A program made the position numbers and the translations under genes. A DNA stretch of 64,000 nt. Source: JAFKFJ01 sp963786445. GTDB lineage: Bacteria; Pseudomonadota; Alphaproteobacteria; Acetobacterales; Acetobacteraceae. This document shows positions 1 through 8,642 of this stretch, piece by piece. Location: the NCBI GenBank assembly GCA_963786445.1, contig CAWAZU010000025.1, forward strand, positions 360,247 to 424,246, in the 5' to 3' direction. The notes beneath the pieces were generated by a model. The model was not told the DNA's origin, did not search any database, and saw only the letters and a program-made list of their open reading frames with translations. Numbering within the stretch: the stretch's first letter is position 1; each line of letters starts with the position of its first letter.

Positions 1-27
1 CCGAACGAACGCTTCCAGCCGAAGTAG
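1..27 (+). CDS. possible C-terminal tail of an upstream gene (partial)
   Basis: The first eight codons read PNERFQPK and end in a TAG stop two bases before the xerD start. If this is a real gene its body lies outside the window. Nothing can be said about its function, and the reading frame rests only on the tight spacing to xerD. Confidence 0.25.
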   Translation, partial: PNERFQPK

Positions 28-29
28 CC

Positions 30-923
30 GTGGACCGTCACATTGAGGCGTTCCTGGAGATGCTGGCGGCCGAGCGGGGCGCGGCACGCAACACGCTGGC
101 CGCCTACGCCGCCGACCTCGCCGACGCCGCCGGCTTCGCCGCGCGCGCGGGCGAGACCCCTGCCGGCGTGACGCAGGCGACGCTGCGCCGCTATCTCGGC
201 GCGCTGGCGGCGGCGGGTTTGTCGGCGCGCACGGCGGCGCGGCGGCTGTCGGCGCTGCGGCAGTTCCATCGCTTCCTGGTGCGCGAGGGGGTGCGGGCGG
301 ACGACCCGACGGACCTGCTCGACCGGCCGCGGCTGCCGGCGGCATTACCGAAACTTCTTTCGGAAATGGAGGTCGATGCCCTGCTGGCCGCCGCCGCCGC
401 GCGGCCGAACGAGCGCCAGGCGGCGGTGCTGCGGGCGGCGCTGGAGATCCTTTATGCAAGCGGGTTGCGTATTTCCGAACTGCTGGCGCTGCCGCGCACG
501 GCGCTCGCCGGCGACGCAGCGCTGCTGCTGGTGCGCGGCAAGGGCGGCAAGGAGCGGCTGGTGCCGCTCTCCGACGCCGCCCGCGTCGCCGCTTCGCCGC
601 TGCTCGCGGCCAAGGGGCGCTGGCTGTTCCCCGGCCGCGACAAGCGCCGCGCCATGACGCGGCAGGGATTTGCGCAGGCGCTCAAGCTGGTGGCCCTGGA
701 CGCCGGCCTGGACCCGGCGCGGGTCTCGCCGCACGTGCTGCGGCATTCCTTCGCCAGCCACATGCTGGCGCGCGGCGCCGACCTGCGCAGCCTGCAAGTG
801 CTGCTCGGCCATGCCGACATCGCGACGACGCAGATCTACACGCATGTGCTGGCCGAGCGGCTGCAGCGCCTGGTCGAGCAGCACCACCCGCTGGCACGGC
901 CGGCCGCCGGGCCGAGGGGCTGA
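30..923 (+). CDS. xerD: tyrosine site-specific recombinase XerD (dimer resolution at dif)
   Basis: A 297-residue protein of the usual Xer length, starting at GTG. The N-terminal core-binding SAM-like domain (residues about 1-90) is followed by the catalytic domain. The tyrosine-recombinase residues are visible: Arg147 in SGLRISELL, His235 and Arg238 in HVLRHSFASH, His261 in LLGHADIATT and the nucleophile Tyr270 in TQIYTHV. XerC/XerD resolve chromosome dimers at dif together with FtsK. It is called XerD rather than XerC because it directly precedes accA, the common alphaproteobacterial order. That choice is contextual; the recombinase assignment itself is firm. Confidence 0.93.
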   Translation: MDRHIEAFLEMLAAERGAARNTLAAYAADLADAAGFAARAGETPAGVTQATLRRYLGALAAAGLSARTAARRLSALRQFHRFLVREGVRADDPTDLLDRPRLPAALPKLLSEMEVDALLAAAAARPNERQAAVLRAALEILYASGLRISELLALPRTALAGDAALLLVRGKGGKERLVPLSDAARVAASPLLAAKGRWLFPGRDKRRAMTRQGFAQALKLVALDAGLDPARVSPHVLRHSFASHMLARGADLRSLQVLLGHADIATTQIYTHVLAERLQRLVEQHHPLARPAAGPRG

Positions 924-956
924 CCGGTCATGCTGCAGGTGCTACAGCCGGCCGCC

Positions 957-1913
957 ATGCGTCATTACCTCGATTTCGAGAAGCCGATCGCCGAGCTGGA
1001 AGGCAAGATCGACGAGCTGCGGAAAATGTCGGAGGCCGACGGCCTCAATATCGCCGAGGAAGTGGCGAAGCTGACGGAAAAGTCCGACCGGCAGTTGCGC
1101 GCCACTTACGCGAAACTCACGCCCTGGCAGAAGACCCAGGTCGCACGGCACCCCGACCGGCCGAAAGCCGGCGATTACCTGGCGACGCTGATCACCGAAT
1201 TCACCCCGCTCGCCGGCGACCGGGCGTTTGCCGACGATGCGGCGGTGGTCGGCGGGCTGGGGCGGTTCCGCGGCCGGGCGGTGGTGGTGCTGGGCACCGA
1301 GAAGGGCGCGGACACCGAAAGCCGCGTGCGGCACAATTTCGGCATGGCGCGGCCGGAGGGCTACCGCAAGGCGCGGCGGCTGATCGAACTGGCCGGGCGG
1401 TTCGCGCTGCCGGTGCTGACCTTCGTGGACACCTCCGGCGCCTTCCCCGGCATCGACGCCGAGGCGCGCGGCCAGGCCGAGGCGATCGCCCGCTCGATCG
1501 AGGCGTGCCTGGAGGCGCCGGTGCCGCTGGTCGCGACGGTGATCGGCGAGGGCGGCTCCGGCGGCGCCATCGCGCTCGCCGCGGGGGACGCGGTGCTGAT
1601 GCTGGAGCACGCGATCTACTCGGTGATCTCGCCGGAGGGGTGTGCCGCGATCCTGTGGAAGGATTCGGCCCAGGCGGCGGCGGCGGCGGATGCGCTGAAG
1701 CTGACCGCGGAGGACCTGAAGCGGCTCGGCCTGATCGACGCGATCGTGCCGGAACCGCTCGGCGGCGCGCATCGCGACCCGGCGGCGGCGATCGAAGCGG
1801 TGGGCGACGCGGTGGCGGCGGCGCTGGCGCCGCTGGCCGCACTCGACGGCGCGGCGCTGAAGGCGCAGCGGCGGGAGAAATACCTGGAGATGGGGCGCGA
1901 GGCGCTGACGTAG
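957..1913 (+). CDS. accA: acetyl-CoA carboxylase carboxyltransferase subunit alpha
   Basis: A 318-residue protein, matching the normal AccA length. With AccD it transfers the carboxyl group from biotin-BCCP to acetyl-CoA, making malonyl-CoA for fatty-acid synthesis. The family N-terminus MRHYLDFEKPIAEL and the crotonase-like core are clear, with FVDTSGAFPGIDAEARGQ and the glycine-rich GEGGSGGAIALA. An in-frame ATG at 930 would add nine residues that do not resemble the family start, so 957 is preferred. It lies 33 bases after xerD and is probably cotranscribed. Confidence 0.93.
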   Translation: MRHYLDFEKPIAELEGKIDELRKMSEADGLNIAEEVAKLTEKSDRQLRATYAKLTPWQKTQVARHPDRPKAGDYLATLITEFTPLAGDRAFADDAAVVGGLGRFRGRAVVVLGTEKGADTESRVRHNFGMARPEGYRKARRLIELAGRFALPVLTFVDTSGAFPGIDAEARGQAEAIARSIEACLEAPVPLVATVIGEGGSGGAIALAAGDAVLMLEHAIYSVISPEGCAAILWKDSAQAAAAADALKLTAEDLKRLGLIDAIVPEPLGGAHRDPAAAIEAVGDAVAAALAPLAALDGAALKAQRREKYLEMGREALT

Positions 1914-2303
1914 GATTCAGGCAGGTACCGGGCGCGTCCACTGCACGACTTTCGGCCTAAGGTGGCAATTCAGCTTCGATCCGCACTGGTTGCCAATTGA
2001 CTGCAATTGACTGCGATTTTATAGAATCCGGGCGTCGCCGCGACCCTGCGTAACCAATTGATTTTCTGAGATTCTCGCGCTGCTCGCGAGCTTTAATCCA
2101 TGCCATACGTCCTTGCTCCGTTCGGCCCACGGTCCCAAAGTAGCTGACGGAGAGGGAAATTGATCACTCCTGAGGTCTGCGGTCCTTGCGCAATGGCTGG
2201 CTTCTATGCGGACCGCGTCGGGTCGTTCGGTTGTTACCCGCTGATCCCTCAACGACGAGAAGATACAGGGACGAATGCACAGCGTATAGGTCGATGACAA
2301 CGA
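1914..2303. other. 390-bp stretch without a convincing gene, less G+C-rich
   Basis: From just after accA the sequence becomes visibly more A+T-rich than the flanking core genes, and this continues to about 3100. No open frame here has a ribosome-binding site or family-like protein. The only structure noted is the tandem repeat at 1994-2013, with a further CAATTGA-like copy near 2053. It looks like the left part of an inserted or degenerating accessory segment. Confidence 0.5.
1994..2013. repeat. perfect 2x10-bp tandem repeat
   Basis: CAATTGACTG occurs twice back to back, followed about 40 bases later by a partial copy (CCAATTGA at about 2052). It sits in the A+T-richer stretch behind accA. 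The function is unknown; it could be a protein-binding site or replication slippage. Confidence 0.7.
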
Positions 2304-2573
2304 ATGAGTGACGACCTCAGCAATAAGAACAATGTACGCCAGCAGGAAGGACCAAGCGTGAGCGTACGAACGGCGACCGCAATAGTGATTGCGGCTTTTC
2401 CGCTGTTGAGCGCATTGTTCTCGCATTCAAATATGCTTCGCATCGCCCTTTGTGTTTTCGCAATTCCCTGGTCGGTTGGGTTGTTTTTTCTGGTGAGGCT
2501 GGGATTTCAATATGCAGCATACAAAACTAGATCGAAACGACGTTCAGCACGCACCCAGGAGTCGAGGGCATAA
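2304..2573 (+). CDS. hypothetical small membrane protein
   Basis: An 89-residue open frame starting ATG. Two hydrophobic segments, about residues 22-40 and 46-66, are joined by a short polar turn, and the tail is basic (YKTRSKRRSAR). This is a plausible two-helix inner-membrane hairpin with positive residues inside. I do not recognise a family. There is no strong Shine-Dalgarno sequence. Base composition is unlike the neighbouring core genes, suggesting acquired DNA. It may be spurious. Confidence 0.4.
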   Translation: MSDDLSNKNNVRQQEGPSVSVRTATAIVIAAFPLLSALFSHSNMLRIALCVFAIPWSVGLFFLVRLGFQYAAYKTRSKRRSARTQESRA

Positions 2574-2692
2574 AGTCGGAAGCATTACTCACGGTAGTGG
2601 GCCATGGTTTTTGGGACGGCTGCGAGGCTAGGCCGGTTGAGGCGTAGATCCAGCTGCGGCCTCGTAACCGTTAGTGGGTCTGGAGACGCAGC

Positions 2693-2809
2693 ATGGCCGA
2701 CCATAAGCAGCGGTACACGGTTCCGATGATGATAGGGTCGGTAATTGTCGTTTTCTTACTCGGAGCGACACTTGTTTTGCCTAAGAAGCAGAGACCACTA
2801 ATTTCATGA
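2693..2809 (+). CDS. candidate 38-residue single-helix membrane peptide
   Basis: The frame begins MADHKQRYTVPM and ends KKQRPLIS, with one hydrophobic run (about residues 11-29) followed by a basic tail. A GGAG box lies at 2682-2685, seven bases before the ATG, which is better ribosome-binding evidence than for the preceding frame. No family is recognised. It belongs to the same A+T-richer insert. Confidence 0.35.
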   Translation: MADHKQRYTVPMMIGSVIVVFLLGATLVLPKKQRPLIS

Positions 2810-2922
2810 CTTTTGTTTATGCCACCAATCGCACTGTTTATCTACGGAACAGTAAGAAACCGAGTCCTGCCATGGCTTCGTGCGCACCGTCGGTAACAAC
2901 GGGATGAAGTGGGAGTGCATCA

Positions 2923-3078
2923 ATGTCTGGTCTGGTCGGAATAGTGAGCATAGGTCTCTCTGCAGCTGAGAAACTAGTGCCCGAAGCGATTACTACACAG
3001 CTGAAGGCATACGGCTTGGCGGTCGATGAGATGTCAGCCGCCGCCGGCCAAAATCCAGAAGCAGCTATGGCGACGTAA
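2923..3078 (+). CDS. candidate 51-residue hypothetical protein
   Basis: The frame starts MSGLVGIVSIGLSAAEKL and ends NPEAAMAT before TAA. A GGGAG box at 2911-2915 gives a seven-base spacing to ATG. The first half is mildly hydrophobic and the second half is helical and acidic. It is not recognised. Support is the ribosome-binding site and the clean frame only. It ends 67 bases before the convergent pheA stop. Confidence 0.33.
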   Translation: MSGLVGIVSIGLSAAEKLVPEAITTQLKAYGLAVDEMSAAAGQNPEAAMAT

Positions 3079-3145
3079 ATTTTTGGCAGAATCCGACGCT
3101 GAATACAAAAAACGTGCTGGTGCTCTGACCCGCGGAGCGGGCCGG

Positions 3146-4000
3146 TCAGTCGGCCGGCTCGTTCTGCGCCAACCGCTGCGGCGCCGCCGGATAGACACCC
3201 AGAATGCGGCATTCGCGCGAAAAAAACTCCAGCTCCTCCAGCGCCCGGCGCAGCTTCGGCTGCTCCGGGTGGCCCTCGACGTCGCAGAGGAACTGCGTGG
3301 CGGTGAAATGGCCGTCGAGCATGTAGCTTTCCAGCTTGGTCATGTTCACGCCGTTGGTCGCGAAGCCGCCCAGCGCCTTGTAGAGCGCCGCCGGCACGTT
3401 GCGCACGCGGAACACGAACGTCGTCATCAGGTGCGGCGTCTCGGGCGCGTGGCGCGAGGGCGCGGTCGCGGCGACGTAGAAGCGGGTGGTGTTGTGCGGC
3501 GCGTCCTCGACGTTGCGGCGCAGCACGTCGAGGCCGAAAATCTCGGCGGCCAGCGCGGAGGCGATGGCGGCGTCCTCGGGATTGTTCCAGGCCGCCACCT
3601 GCTCGGCGGACCCCGCGGTGTCGGCCTCGATCACGGCGGTCAGGTTGAGTTCCTTGAGCAGCCGCCGCACCTGGCCCAAAGCGACGGCATGCGAATGGGC
3701 GCGTTTGAGCGTGGCCAGCGTGGCGCCGCGCGGGGCGAGAAGACAATGCTCGACGCGCTGGAAATGCTCGCCCACGATGGCGAGGCCCGATCCCGGCAGC
3801 AGCGCATGGATGTCCGGCACGCGGCCGGCGAGGCTGTTCTCGCAGGGCAGCATGGCGCGCTCGGCCGCCCCTTCGCGCACCGCATCGATGGTCGCCTCGA
3901 AGGTCGGGCAGGGCAGCGTGCGCCAGTCCGGGAAGGCGGTGCGGCAGGCGAGGTCGGAATAGGCGCCGGGACGGCCCTGGAAGGCGATGGTGCGGGTCAT
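3146..4000 (-). CDS. pheA: prephenate dehydratase
   Basis: A 284-residue protein that converts prephenate to phenylpyruvate in phenylalanine synthesis. The periplasmic-binding-like catalytic domain begins IAFQGRPGAYSDLA and contains PCENSLAGRV and the dehydratase signature NTTRFYV near residue 170, whose Thr is catalytic. A C-terminal ACT domain (about residues 195-275; KLESYMLDGHFTATQFLCDV) is expected to bind phenylalanine for feedback inhibition. There is no chorismate mutase domain. The ATG at 4000 has an AGGAGCC box just upstream, and it overlaps the kdsB stop as ATGA, implying translational coupling. Confidence 0.93.
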   Translation of the reverse strand: MTRTIAFQGRPGAYSDLACRTAFPDWRTLPCPTFEATIDAVREGAAERAMLPCENSLAGRVPDIHALLPGSGLAIVGEHFQRVEHCLLAPRGATLATLKRAHSHAVALGQVRRLLKELNLTAVIEADTAGSAEQVAAWNNPEDAAIASALAAEIFGLDVLRRNVEDAPHNTTRFYVAATAPSRHAPETPHLMTTFVFRVRNVPAALYKALGGFATNGVNMTKLESYMLDGHFTATQFLCDVEGHPEQPKLRRALEELEFFSRECRILGVYPAAPQRLAQNEPAD

Positions 4001-4743
4001 GCCGGCTCCTTGGGTGGGGCGAGGGTTTGGCGGATGCGGGCGAGATCGGCTGGCGTATCGACGCCGAACGGCGCGCGATCGACGCGCGCGCACAGCACGC
4101 GCATGCCGGCCTCCAGCGCGCGCAGCTGCTCCAGCTTCTCGCGCCGCTCCAAAGCCGAGGGGGGCAGTGCGACGAAGCGGGCGAGGGCGGCGCGGCGCCA
4201 GGCGTAGATGCCGATGTGGTGCCACAGCGGACCGGCGCCCCAGGGGATCGGCGCGCGGGAGAAATACAGCGCCGTCGCGACCGCGGCGCCCTCGGCGAAG
4301 GCGCAGGCGGCCTTGACCACCTGCTCGGCCGCCGCCTCGGCCGCGTCCTCGATCGGCGCGACCAGGGTGGCGAGGTCGGCGGCCGAGTCGGCGAGCGGCG
4401 CCAGCACGGCGCGCAGATAGTCCGGCGGCAGGGTCGGCAGGTCGCCTTGCAGGTTGATGACCACGTCATGCGCGCCGTGCGGGTCGAACCGCGCCAGCGC
4501 CGCCTGCACGCGGTCGGAGCCGGAGGGCAGCGCCGGGTCGGTCAGCACCGCGGTGCCGCCGGCGGCCGCGACCACCGCGGCGATCTCGCGCTCGCCGCAG
4601 GCGACGACGACCGGGCCGATCGCGGCCTCGCGGGCGCGGTCGAGCACGTGCAGGATCATCGGCCGTCCGGCGATCGCGGCCAGCGGCTTGCCGGGCAGCC
4701 TGGTCGCCGCCATGCGCGCGGGAATGACGACGATGGGGTTCAT
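3997..4743 (-). CDS. kdsB: 3-deoxy-manno-octulosonate (KDO) cytidylyltransferase
   Basis: A 248-residue enzyme that activates KDO to CMP-KDO for lipid A/LPS core assembly. The nucleotidyltransferase signature IPARMAATRLPGKPLAAIAG is at the N-terminus, followed by DVVINLQGDLPTL and the late KLEQLRALE segment typical of KdsB. A TTG four codons upstream is possible, but the ATG at 4743 gives the normal length. Its stop overlaps the start of pheA. It is divergent from the cytochrome c gene across about 150 bp that must hold both promoters. Confidence 0.93.
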   Translation of the reverse strand: MNPIVVIPARMAATRLPGKPLAAIAGRPMILHVLDRAREAAIGPVVVACGEREIAAVVAAAGGTAVLTDPALPSGSDRVQAALARFDPHGAHDVVINLQGDLPTLPPDYLRAVLAPLADSAADLATLVAPIEDAAEAAAEQVVKAACAFAEGAAVATALYFSRAPIPWGAGPLWHHIGIYAWRRAALARFVALPPSALERREKLEQLRALEAGMRVLCARVDRAPFGVDTPADLARIRQTLAPPKEPA

Positions 4744-4895
4744 GCGGGGCCGCAAACGGGGCGGCAGGCGGGTTGTGGCAAACGGTTCAGTTCCCTATGG
4801 TGCCGCGCAACTTACGGAGGCGGCGGGCGGCGGGCAACGCGGCGCCGCGGCCCGCGCCTGTTTGGTCCGTTCTCACGTTCGGGGTTCGACTCGGC

Positions 4896-5915
4896 ATGGA
4901 TAGCTTGGATGTCAACAAGGCGATCGCCTCGGTCCTGGTGGCCGGCATCGCCTACATGGCGGCAACGCTGATCGCGGACGGGCTGGTCAACCCGACGCAG
5001 CTCAAGAAGACCGCGATCGCGGTCGAGGTGCCCGTGGCCGGCGGCGCCGCGCCCGCGAAAGCGCCGGAGACGCCGCTGCCGGTGCTGCTGGCCAGCGCCG
5101 ACCTCAAGACGGGCGACAAGTTCGTCCACACCGTCTGCGCCGCCTGCCACACGTTCGGCGAGGGCCAGCCGGCCGGACTGGGGCCGAACCTGTACGGCAT
5201 CGTCGGCGCGCCGCACGCGCACATGAAGGGCTTCGACTATTCGAGCGCGATCAAGGCCAAGAAGGGGCCGTGGACCTACGACGAGCTGAACGAGTGGCTG
5301 ACCAAGCCCTCGGCCTACGCGCCCGGCACGAAAATGACCTTTGCCGGCATCCCGAGCGCCAAGACGCGGGCGGACGTCATCGACTATCTGCGCACGCTGT
5401 CGAAGACGCCGGAGCCGCTGCCGCCGGTGCCGAAAGCGGAAGCGACGGCCAAACCCGCTGCGGCGACCGCCGCCGCCGCGCCGTCGGAGCCGCCGATCGG
5501 GCCGATGATCGCCGCCGCCGCGCCGGCGGAGGGCGACAAGCTGGTGCAGAAGTATTGCTCGGTCTGCCACAGCTTCAACAAGGGCGGGCACCCGATCGTC
5601 GGCCCCAATCTGTGGGGCGTCGTCGGCGGGCCGCATGGGCACGAGGCCGGCTTCGACTACTCGGCCGCGCTGAAGAGCAAAAAGGGTCCGTGGACCTATG
5701 ACGAGCTGAACGAGTGGCTGACCAAGCCCTCGGCCTACGCGCCCGGCACCCGCATGGGCTTCGTCGGCCTGCCCAAGGAGAGCGAGCGGGCGGAGGTGAT
5801 CGCCTATCTGCGCACGCTGTCCGACCACCCCGAGCCGCTGCCGGCCGCCGAAAAGGCTGCGGGCGCGGAAAAATCGGCCGTGCCGAACCAGGCCGGCGCT
5901 GCCCCGGCGAAATAG
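4896..5915 (+). CDS. membrane-anchored diheme cytochrome c (tandemly duplicated domain)
   Basis: A 339-residue protein. An N-terminal uncleaved helix (about residues 8-30) should anchor it in the inner membrane with the heme domains in the periplasm. Two class I cytochrome c domains carry CAACH at residue 81 and CSVCH at residue 221, each with a downstream Met ligand (GTKMTF, GTRMGF). They are separated by exactly 140 residues and joined by an Ala/Pro-rich linker. Single-domain homologues in alphaproteobacteria (cytochrome c552/CycM type) pass electrons between the bc1 complex and terminal oxidase; the same role is inferred here. The start at 4896 is chosen because upstream in-frame codons are basic and non-family-like. 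Confidence 0.85.
   Translation: MDSLDVNKAIASVLVAGIAYMAATLIADGLVNPTQLKKTAIAVEVPVAGGAAPAKAPETPLPVLLASADLKTGDKFVHTVCAACHTFGEGQPAGLGPNLYGIVGAPHAHMKGFDYSSAIKAKKGPWTYDELNEWLTKPSAYAPGTKMTFAGIPSAKTRADVIDYLRTLSKTPEPLPPVPKAEATAKPAAATAAAAPSEPPIGPMIAAAAPAEGDKLVQKYCSVCHSFNKGGHPIVGPNLWGVVGGPHGHEAGFDYSAALKSKKGPWTYDELNEWLTKPSAYAPGTRMGFVGLPKESERAEVIAYLRTLSDHPEPLPAAEKAAGAEKSAVPNQAGAAPAK
5281..5329 (+). repeat. 49-bp exact duplicate within the cytochrome gene (second copy 5701-5749)
   Basis: The two heme domains share an identical 49-base block at a 420-bp offset. Identity extends leftwards to 61 of 62 bases if one mismatch (5279 versus 5699) is allowed. The rest of the domains differ clearly, so the block looks homogenised by recent recombination rather than merely conserved. 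Confidence 0.9.
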
Positions 5916-5919
5916 CCGC

Positions 5920-6724
5920 GTGGCGGAGGCGGCGCCGCGGCCGGAACAGATCGCGGCGTGGCTGGATGCCGCCGCCGCCGCGGTCGATGCCGCGGCTCCG
6001 GTGGTGCGAAGACTATTCCGCAGCGGGTTGCCGGCGGAGCTGAAAGGCGACCGCAGCCCGGTCACCGAGGCCGACCGGGCGGCGGAGCAGGCGATGCGCA
6101 CGGTGCTGGCGCGGCACTGCCCGGACCACGGCATCATCGGCGAGGAATTCGGCGAAACCGCTCCCGGCGCCCGCTTCCGCTGGGCGCTCGACCCGATCGA
6201 CGGCACGCGCGCCTTCATCACCGGCCGGCCGCTGTTCGGCACGCTGGTCGGCCTGCTCGACCGCGGCGTGCCCATCCTCGGCGTGATCGACCAGCCGGTG
6301 ACCGGCGAGCGCTGGCTGGCCGCGCCGGGGCAGCCGACAAGCTTCCGCGGCACGCTCGGCGGGCGCGCCGGCTGCCGGCCCTGTGCCGCGCTGGACCGGG
6401 CGGAACTGTCCTGCACCAGCCCGCTGATGTTCGCGCCGGACGAACTGGCGCGCTGGCAGCGCCTCGCCGGCGCGGCGGCGCGGGTGAGTTTTGGCGGCGA
6501 CTGCTATGCCTACGGCCTGCTCGCGCTCGGCCAGATCGACGTGATCGCCGAGGCCGACCTGAAGGTGTGGGACTGGGCGGCGCTGGTTCCGGTGATCGAA
6601 GGGGCCGGCGGGCGGATGACGGAATTGGCAAGGCGGCGCGCTGCGCGAAGGCGCCGACGGGCGGGTTCTGGCGGTCGGCGATGCGGCGCTGCTGGCGGCG
6701 GCGTCCGCCCTGCTCTCCGCCTGA
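5920..6724 (+). CDS. hisN: histidinol-phosphatase / inositol-monophosphatase family (one-base frameshift near C-terminus)
   Basis: The IMPase fold is clear: GDRSPVTEADRAAE, GEEFGE, the metal-binding DPIDGTRAFITG and a late VWDWAALVPVIEGAGG. HisN-type members dephosphorylate histidinol phosphate; 3'(2'),5'-bisphosphate or inositol phosphates are alternatives. The start GTG is four bases after the cytochrome stop. After GGRMTE the frame is lost: the bases GAATTGG near 6622-6628 appear to carry one extra T. Removing it gives MTEWQGGALREGADGRVL and a family-like end at the TGA 6722-6724 (267 residues). As written, translation continues into an Arg-rich tail to 6729. A sequence error is likely. 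Confidence 0.82.
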
Positions 6725-6782
6725 CCTGACGCGACCTTTGCGACCCCCTATACGTTGAAGGTGAGCCGAGGGAGAGACGGAC

Positions 6783-8642
6783 ATGCGCCGCAGGGACTTG
6801 CTGCTCGCCGGGATTGCCGGGCTGGCCGCCGGGCGCGCCCGCTTCGGTGCGAGCGCGGCCGAGACGCCGGCCGCCGCTGCGCCGCCGCTGCGCACCTACG
6901 GCCTGTCGCTGGTCGGGGAGCCGAAGCTGCCGGCGGGATTCGCGCATTTCCCCTATGCCAACCCCGCTGCGCCGACCGGCGGCGAGGTTGCGCTCGCCGA
7001 TCTCGGCAGTTTCGACAGCTACAACCCGTTCATCGTGCGCGGCACGGCGCCGGCGGCGATCGGCCGCGTCTGGGACACGCTGACGCGCAACTCCGCCGAC
7101 GAGCCGGACACCGGCTACGCGCATCTGGCGCAGGTGATCGAGGTCGCGGCCGACCACAGCTACGTCGCCTTCGAGCTGCGGCCGCAAGCGCGGTTCCACG
7201 ACGGCACGCCGGTGACGGCCGAGGACGTCGCCTGGACCTTCGGCATGCTGCGCGACAAGGGACGGCCATTCTACCGCCAATACTACGCTGCCGTGGACAA
7301 GGCGGTCGCGGAAGGCCCGACGCGCGTAGTCTTCCATTTCAAGGGTAGCGGCAACCGCGAGCTGCCGACCATCCTCGGCGAACTGGTGGTGCTGCCGAAG
7401 CACTGGTGGGAGGGACGCGACTTCACCGCGCCGCTGACCGATCCGCCGCTCGGCTCCGGGGCCTATCGCGTCGGCAAGTCGGAGTTCGGCCGCACGCTGG
7501 TGCTGGAGCGCGTGCCCGACTACTGGGCGCGCGACATTCCGACCGCCAGGGGGCTGGACAATTTCGGCACCATGCGCACCGAGTATTTCCGCGACGCGAC
7601 GGTGGCGTTGCAGGCGTTCAAGGCCGGACAAGTGGATTTCCGGCGCGAGAACATCTCGAAGGTGTGGGCGACCGAATACGATTTTCCGGCGGTGAAGAAG
7701 GCGCTTGTCAGGAAGCGGGCGTTTCCGTCGAGCCTGCCGACCGGGATGCAGTGCTTCGCGATGAACACGCGCCGCCCGGTGTTCGCCGACCGCCGCGTGC
7801 GGCAGGCGATGGTGGAGGTGTTCGACTTCCAGTGGGAGAACAAGAACCTTTTTTACGGTCTCTACACGCGCACGACAAGTTTCTTCAGCAACAGCGACTG
7901 CGCTTCCTCCGGCCTGCCCAGCGAGGCGGAGCTGGCGCTGCTGGAGCCGTATCGCGACAAGCTGCCGCCGGAACTTTTCACCACGCCGTTCGCGCTGCCG
8001 GTGACCGACGGGTCGGGCAACAACCGCGAAGGCTACGTGCGGGCGCTCAGGCTGCTGCAATCGGCCGGATTGAAGATCGAAAAGCGAAAAATGCTGGACG
8101 CGTCGGGCAACCAGATGGCGTTCAACATCCTGCTCGACGACCCGAGTTTCGAGCGGGTAACGCTGCCCTATGTGCAGTGGCTGGACCGGCTCGGCATCGT
8201 CGTGCAGGTGCGCACGGTCGATCCGGCGGAATTCCAGCACCTGACCGACAGCTTCGAGTACGACATGACGATCAACACGTTCGGCGAGTCCGACAGTCCT
8301 GGCAACGAGCTTTGGGATTTCTGGGGCAGTGCGTCGGCGCGCCAGATCGGCAGCGACAATCTGTGCGGCGTCGCCGACCCGATGGTCGATGCACTGATCG
8401 AGAAAGTGGTCTCGGCGAAGACCCGCGACGACCTCGTGGTGGCCGCGCGCGCGCTCGATCGGGTGCTGTTGTGGGGCTGGTACGTGGTGCCGCACTGGCA
8501 TCTGCAGGCGGTCTGGGCGGCGTGGTGGGACCGTTTCGGCTTCGCCGACGTGACGGTGCGCAGCGGCATCGCGTTCAATTCCTGGTGGGTCGATCCGGAG
8601 CTGGCGAAACGGACCGATGCCGCGCGGCGCAGCGGATTCTGA
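6783..8642 (+). CDS. yejA: ABC importer, extracellular oligopeptide-binding protein (YejA type)
   Basis: A 619-residue SBP family 5 protein. The N-terminus RRRDLLLAG followed by a hydrophobic stretch and ASAAE looks like a twin-arginine (Tat) signal. The mature protein has typical motifs: FDSYNPFIVRGT, AEDVAWTFGMLRDKG, DYWARDIP and AMNTRRPVFADRRVRQAM. YejA binds oligopeptides (and microcin C in E. coli) in the periplasm and delivers them to YejBE. It heads a four-gene operon with overlapping junctions; its TGA overlaps the yejB ATG. Confidence 0.9.
   Translation: MRRRDLLLAGIAGLAAGRARFGASAAETPAAAAPPLRTYGLSLVGEPKLPAGFAHFPYANPAAPTGGEVALADLGSFDSYNPFIVRGTAPAAIGRVWDTLTRNSADEPDTGYAHLAQVIEVAADHSYVAFELRPQARFHDGTPVTAEDVAWTFGMLRDKGRPFYRQYYAAVDKAVAEGPTRVVFHFKGSGNRELPTILGELVVLPKHWWEGRDFTAPLTDPPLGSGAYRVGKSEFGRTLVLERVPDYWARDIPTARGLDNFGTMRTEYFRDATVALQAFKAGQVDFRRENISKVWATEYDFPAVKKALVRKRAFPSSLPTGMQCFAMNTRRPVFADRRVRQAMVEVFDFQWENKNLFYGLYTRTTSFFSNSDCASSGLPSEAELALLEPYRDKLPPELFTTPFALPVTDGSGNNREGYVRALRLLQSAGLKIEKRKMLDASGNQMAFNILLDDPSFERVTLPYVQWLDRLGIVVQVRTVDPAEFQHLTDSFEYDMTINTFGESDSPGNELWDFWGSASARQIGSDNLCGVADPMVDALIEKVVSAKTRDDLVVAARALDRVLLWGWYVVPHWHLQAVWAAWWDRFGFADVTVRSGIAFNSWWVDPELAKRTDAARRSGF

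Noticed and set aside
30..923. Phage integrase linked to the right-hand prophage region
   Set aside because: Its length, motifs and position before accA fit a housekeeping Xer recombinase, more than 57 kb from the phage genes.
2019..2426. 135-residue minus-strand frame behind accA
   Set aside because: No ribosome-binding site and an atypical Cys/His/Arg-rich composition, and it overlaps the plus-strand membrane-protein candidate.
2820..2897. 25-residue frame starting MPPIALFIYG
   Set aside because: Too short to support, with no clear Shine-Dalgarno sequence, and it sits between better candidates.
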